In this document: positions 14,375 through 15,394 of the stretch, piece after piece | Position numbering within the stretch: position 1 is the first letter of the stretch | Layout: every line of letters begins with the position of its first letter | Assembly: GCA_023438245.1 (NCBI GenBank) | Contig: JAEXRD010000154.1 | Span: 1-15,394, forward strand | DNA: 15,394 bases | DNA from: Pseudomonadota bacterium | Lineage (GTDB): Bacteria > Desulfobacterota > Desulfovibrionia > Desulfovibrionales > Desulfovibrionaceae | Reading direction: 5' to 3' | Translations under genes and position numbers: made by a program | The notes under the pieces: model-generated | Seen by the model: the letters and a program-made list of their open reading frames with translations, nothing else | The model's database searches: none | Told to the model about the DNA's origin: nothing

Positions 14375-15355
14375 TTGGTCCACGCCCCCACCGACGCCCT
14401 CACCCTGGCCGGGCTGTGGCACGGCCTGGCCGTCCCCCTGTCGCGCCTGCTCATGAGCGTCAGCGTCGGCCTGTTCCTGGGCACGCTCATCGAGGCCCTC
14501 AACTGGACCCGCGCCGTGGCCAAGATCGCCCAGCCCCTGGTGCGCCTGGGGCGGCTCAAGGACGTGGCCGGGGCCAGCTTCTCCCTGGCCTTCTTCTCCG
14601 GGGCCGCCGCCAACGCCATGCTCTCCGAGGCCTACGAAAAGGGCGAGATCACCAAGCGCGAGGTCATGCTGTCGAACCTGTTCAACAGCCTGCCCACGTA
14701 CTTTCTGCACCTGCCCACGCTGTTCTTCATCGCCGCGCCGTTCATCGGCCCCGCCGCCGTGCTCTACGTCAGCCTCACCGTGCTGGCCGCGCTCCTGCGC
14801 ACCCTGGGCATCGTGGTGCTGGGCCGGCTGACCCTGCCGCCCCTGCCCGAGGGCTGCGTGGTCTGCCGCCTGGACCCCGACCAGAAGAAGTGGGACTGGC
14901 GCGCCGCGCTGGACAAGACCTGGAAGCGCTTCAAGCGCCGCCTGCCGCGCATGGTCTTCTACACCATCCCCATCTACGTGGCCTTCTTCTTCCTCAAGCG
15001 CTGGGGCGTGTTCGACGCCATGGAGGCCTGGATGGCCGAGAACATGGCCTTCCTGTCCTGGCTGCCGCCCCAGGCCATGGGCATCATCGGCTTCCACATG
15101 GCCGCCGAGACCACCGCGGGCTACGCCGCCGCCGGAGCCCTCGTCCAGACCGGCGGGCTCACCACCAAGGAGCTGGTGCTGGCCCTGCTGGTGGGCAATA
15201 TCCTGTCCTCGCCGGTGCGCGCCGTGCGCCACCAGTTCCCCTACTACGCGGGCATCTTCAAGCCCGCCCTCGCCCTCAACCTCATCGTCTCCAACCAGGC
15301 CCTACGCGCCGTCAGCATCGCGCTGGTCACGCTGGGCTACGCGCTCTGGGGATGA
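14375..15355 (+). CDS. Nucleoside-recognition (Gate) domain membrane protein
   Basis: A 326-residue polytopic inner-membrane protein. Hydrophobic segments lie at about 24-42, 66-82, 104-125, 127-150, 190-207, 228-245, 266-280 and 303-323. Two Gate-like repeats can be seen: an SFSLAFFSGAAANAML segment followed by GEITKREVMLSNLFNSLP, and a GIIGFHMAAETTAGYAAAG segment followed by GGLTTKELVLALLVGNILSS. Each has a glycine/alanine-rich helix, then G-x-[IL]-T-x-[KR]-E and a conserved Asn. A loop at 161-164 reads CVVC and leads into a basic segment (KRFKRRLPR). The TTG start is favoured by the ribosome site and because starting at the ATG at 14453 would remove part of the first membrane helix. The gene is 3 nt from panB, so co-translation is likely. 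Family members are called transporters or permeases with poorly known substrates; a link to pantothenate is only suggested by position. Confidence 0.85.
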   Translation: MVHAPTDALTLAGLWHGLAVPLSRLLMSVSVGLFLGTLIEALNWTRAVAKIAQPLVRLGRLKDVAGASFSLAFFSGAAANAMLSEAYEKGEITKREVMLSNLFNSLPTYFLHLPTLFFIAAPFIGPAAVLYVSLTVLAALLRTLGIVVLGRLTLPPLPEGCVVCRLDPDQKKWDWRAALDKTWKRFKRRLPRMVFYTIPIYVAFFFLKRWGVFDAMEAWMAENMAFLSWLPPQAMGIIGFHMAAETTAGYAAAGALVQTGGLTTKELVLALLVGNILSSPVRAVRHQFPYYAGIFKPALALNLIVSNQALRAVSIALVTLGYALWG

Positions 15356-15394
15356 GCTGAGGGAGGAAGGAATCGGAGGGGGCGGGGGAAACAT
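15356..15394 (+). other. Purine-rich sequence at the window end
   Basis: The last 39 bases are nearly all G and A, with GGAGG-like runs. This could be the ribosome-site region of a following gene outside the window. No hairpin or terminator is visible. Confidence 0.3.

Noticed and set aside
13043..15232. A stop-free minus-strand stretch of about 730 codons
   Set aside because: Antisense to panB and the membrane-protein gene, with a His/Gln/Gly-rich translation typical of a shadow frame and no recognisable domain.
13804..15360. A 518-codon open frame on the plus strand over panB and the Gate gene
   Set aside because: Out of frame with both clear protein families; Arg/Pro/Gly-rich composition is that of a frame-shifted GC-rich gene.

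Overview
The window is about 15.4 kb of very GC-rich DNA (strong G/C preference at third codon positions), almost fully coding. The protein mix suggests a Desulfovibrionales-type delta-proteobacterium (Desulfobacterota): multi-PAS histidine kinase with the GGTGLGTYSA-type ATPase, GGDEF/EAL sensor, a Fe-S-bearing MobB-like protein, a candidate sigma-54 promoter and a Gate-domain membrane protein. This is an inference from family resemblance; there is no rRNA or other phylogenetic marker here. I see no mobile element, CRISPR array, tRNA or rRNA.

Layout. (1) Bases 2-4233, plus strand: the 3' part of a DppA-like peptide-binding protein, whose stop overlaps the start (ATGA) of a two-TM HAMP-PAS-GGDEF-EAL c-di-GMP enzyme. 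(2) Bases 4230-6560, minus strand: a four-PAS histidine kinase whose stop codon overlaps the convergent stop of the c-di-GMP gene in the sequence CTAG. (3) Minus-strand cluster read from 11160 down to 6630: nfeD-like, SPFH/stomatin-like, DEAD-box RNA helicase, RsmB-like rRNA m5C methyltransferase, with junctions of -1, 22 and 25 nt. The kinase gene follows 69 nt further on. (4) A 228-nt divergent intergenic region (11161-11388) holding a good sigma-54 (-24/-12) match and a perfect inverted repeat, leading to a 52-codon gene with an ideal Shine-Dalgarno. (5) Plus strand: argB and, 27 nt on, a MobB-like P-loop protein fused to a four-cysteine Fe-S motif. (6) Plus strand: panB and, 3 nt on, a Gate/nucleoside-recognition membrane protein that probably starts with TTG.

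How the parts may work together. The binding protein and c-di-GMP enzyme look translationally coupled and could be a periplasmic-ligand-to-c-di-GMP sensing pair, in concept like NspS-MbaA of Vibrio but with a different binding-protein family. NfeD and the SPFH protein form a known membrane pair, here joined to RNA helicase and rRNA methylation genes. ArgB and PanB are ordinary biosynthetic enzymes. Most of the window is conventional. The parts most worth a second look are the binding-protein/c-di-GMP pair, the putative sigma-54-driven small cysteine-containing protein, and the MobB/Fe-S fusion.
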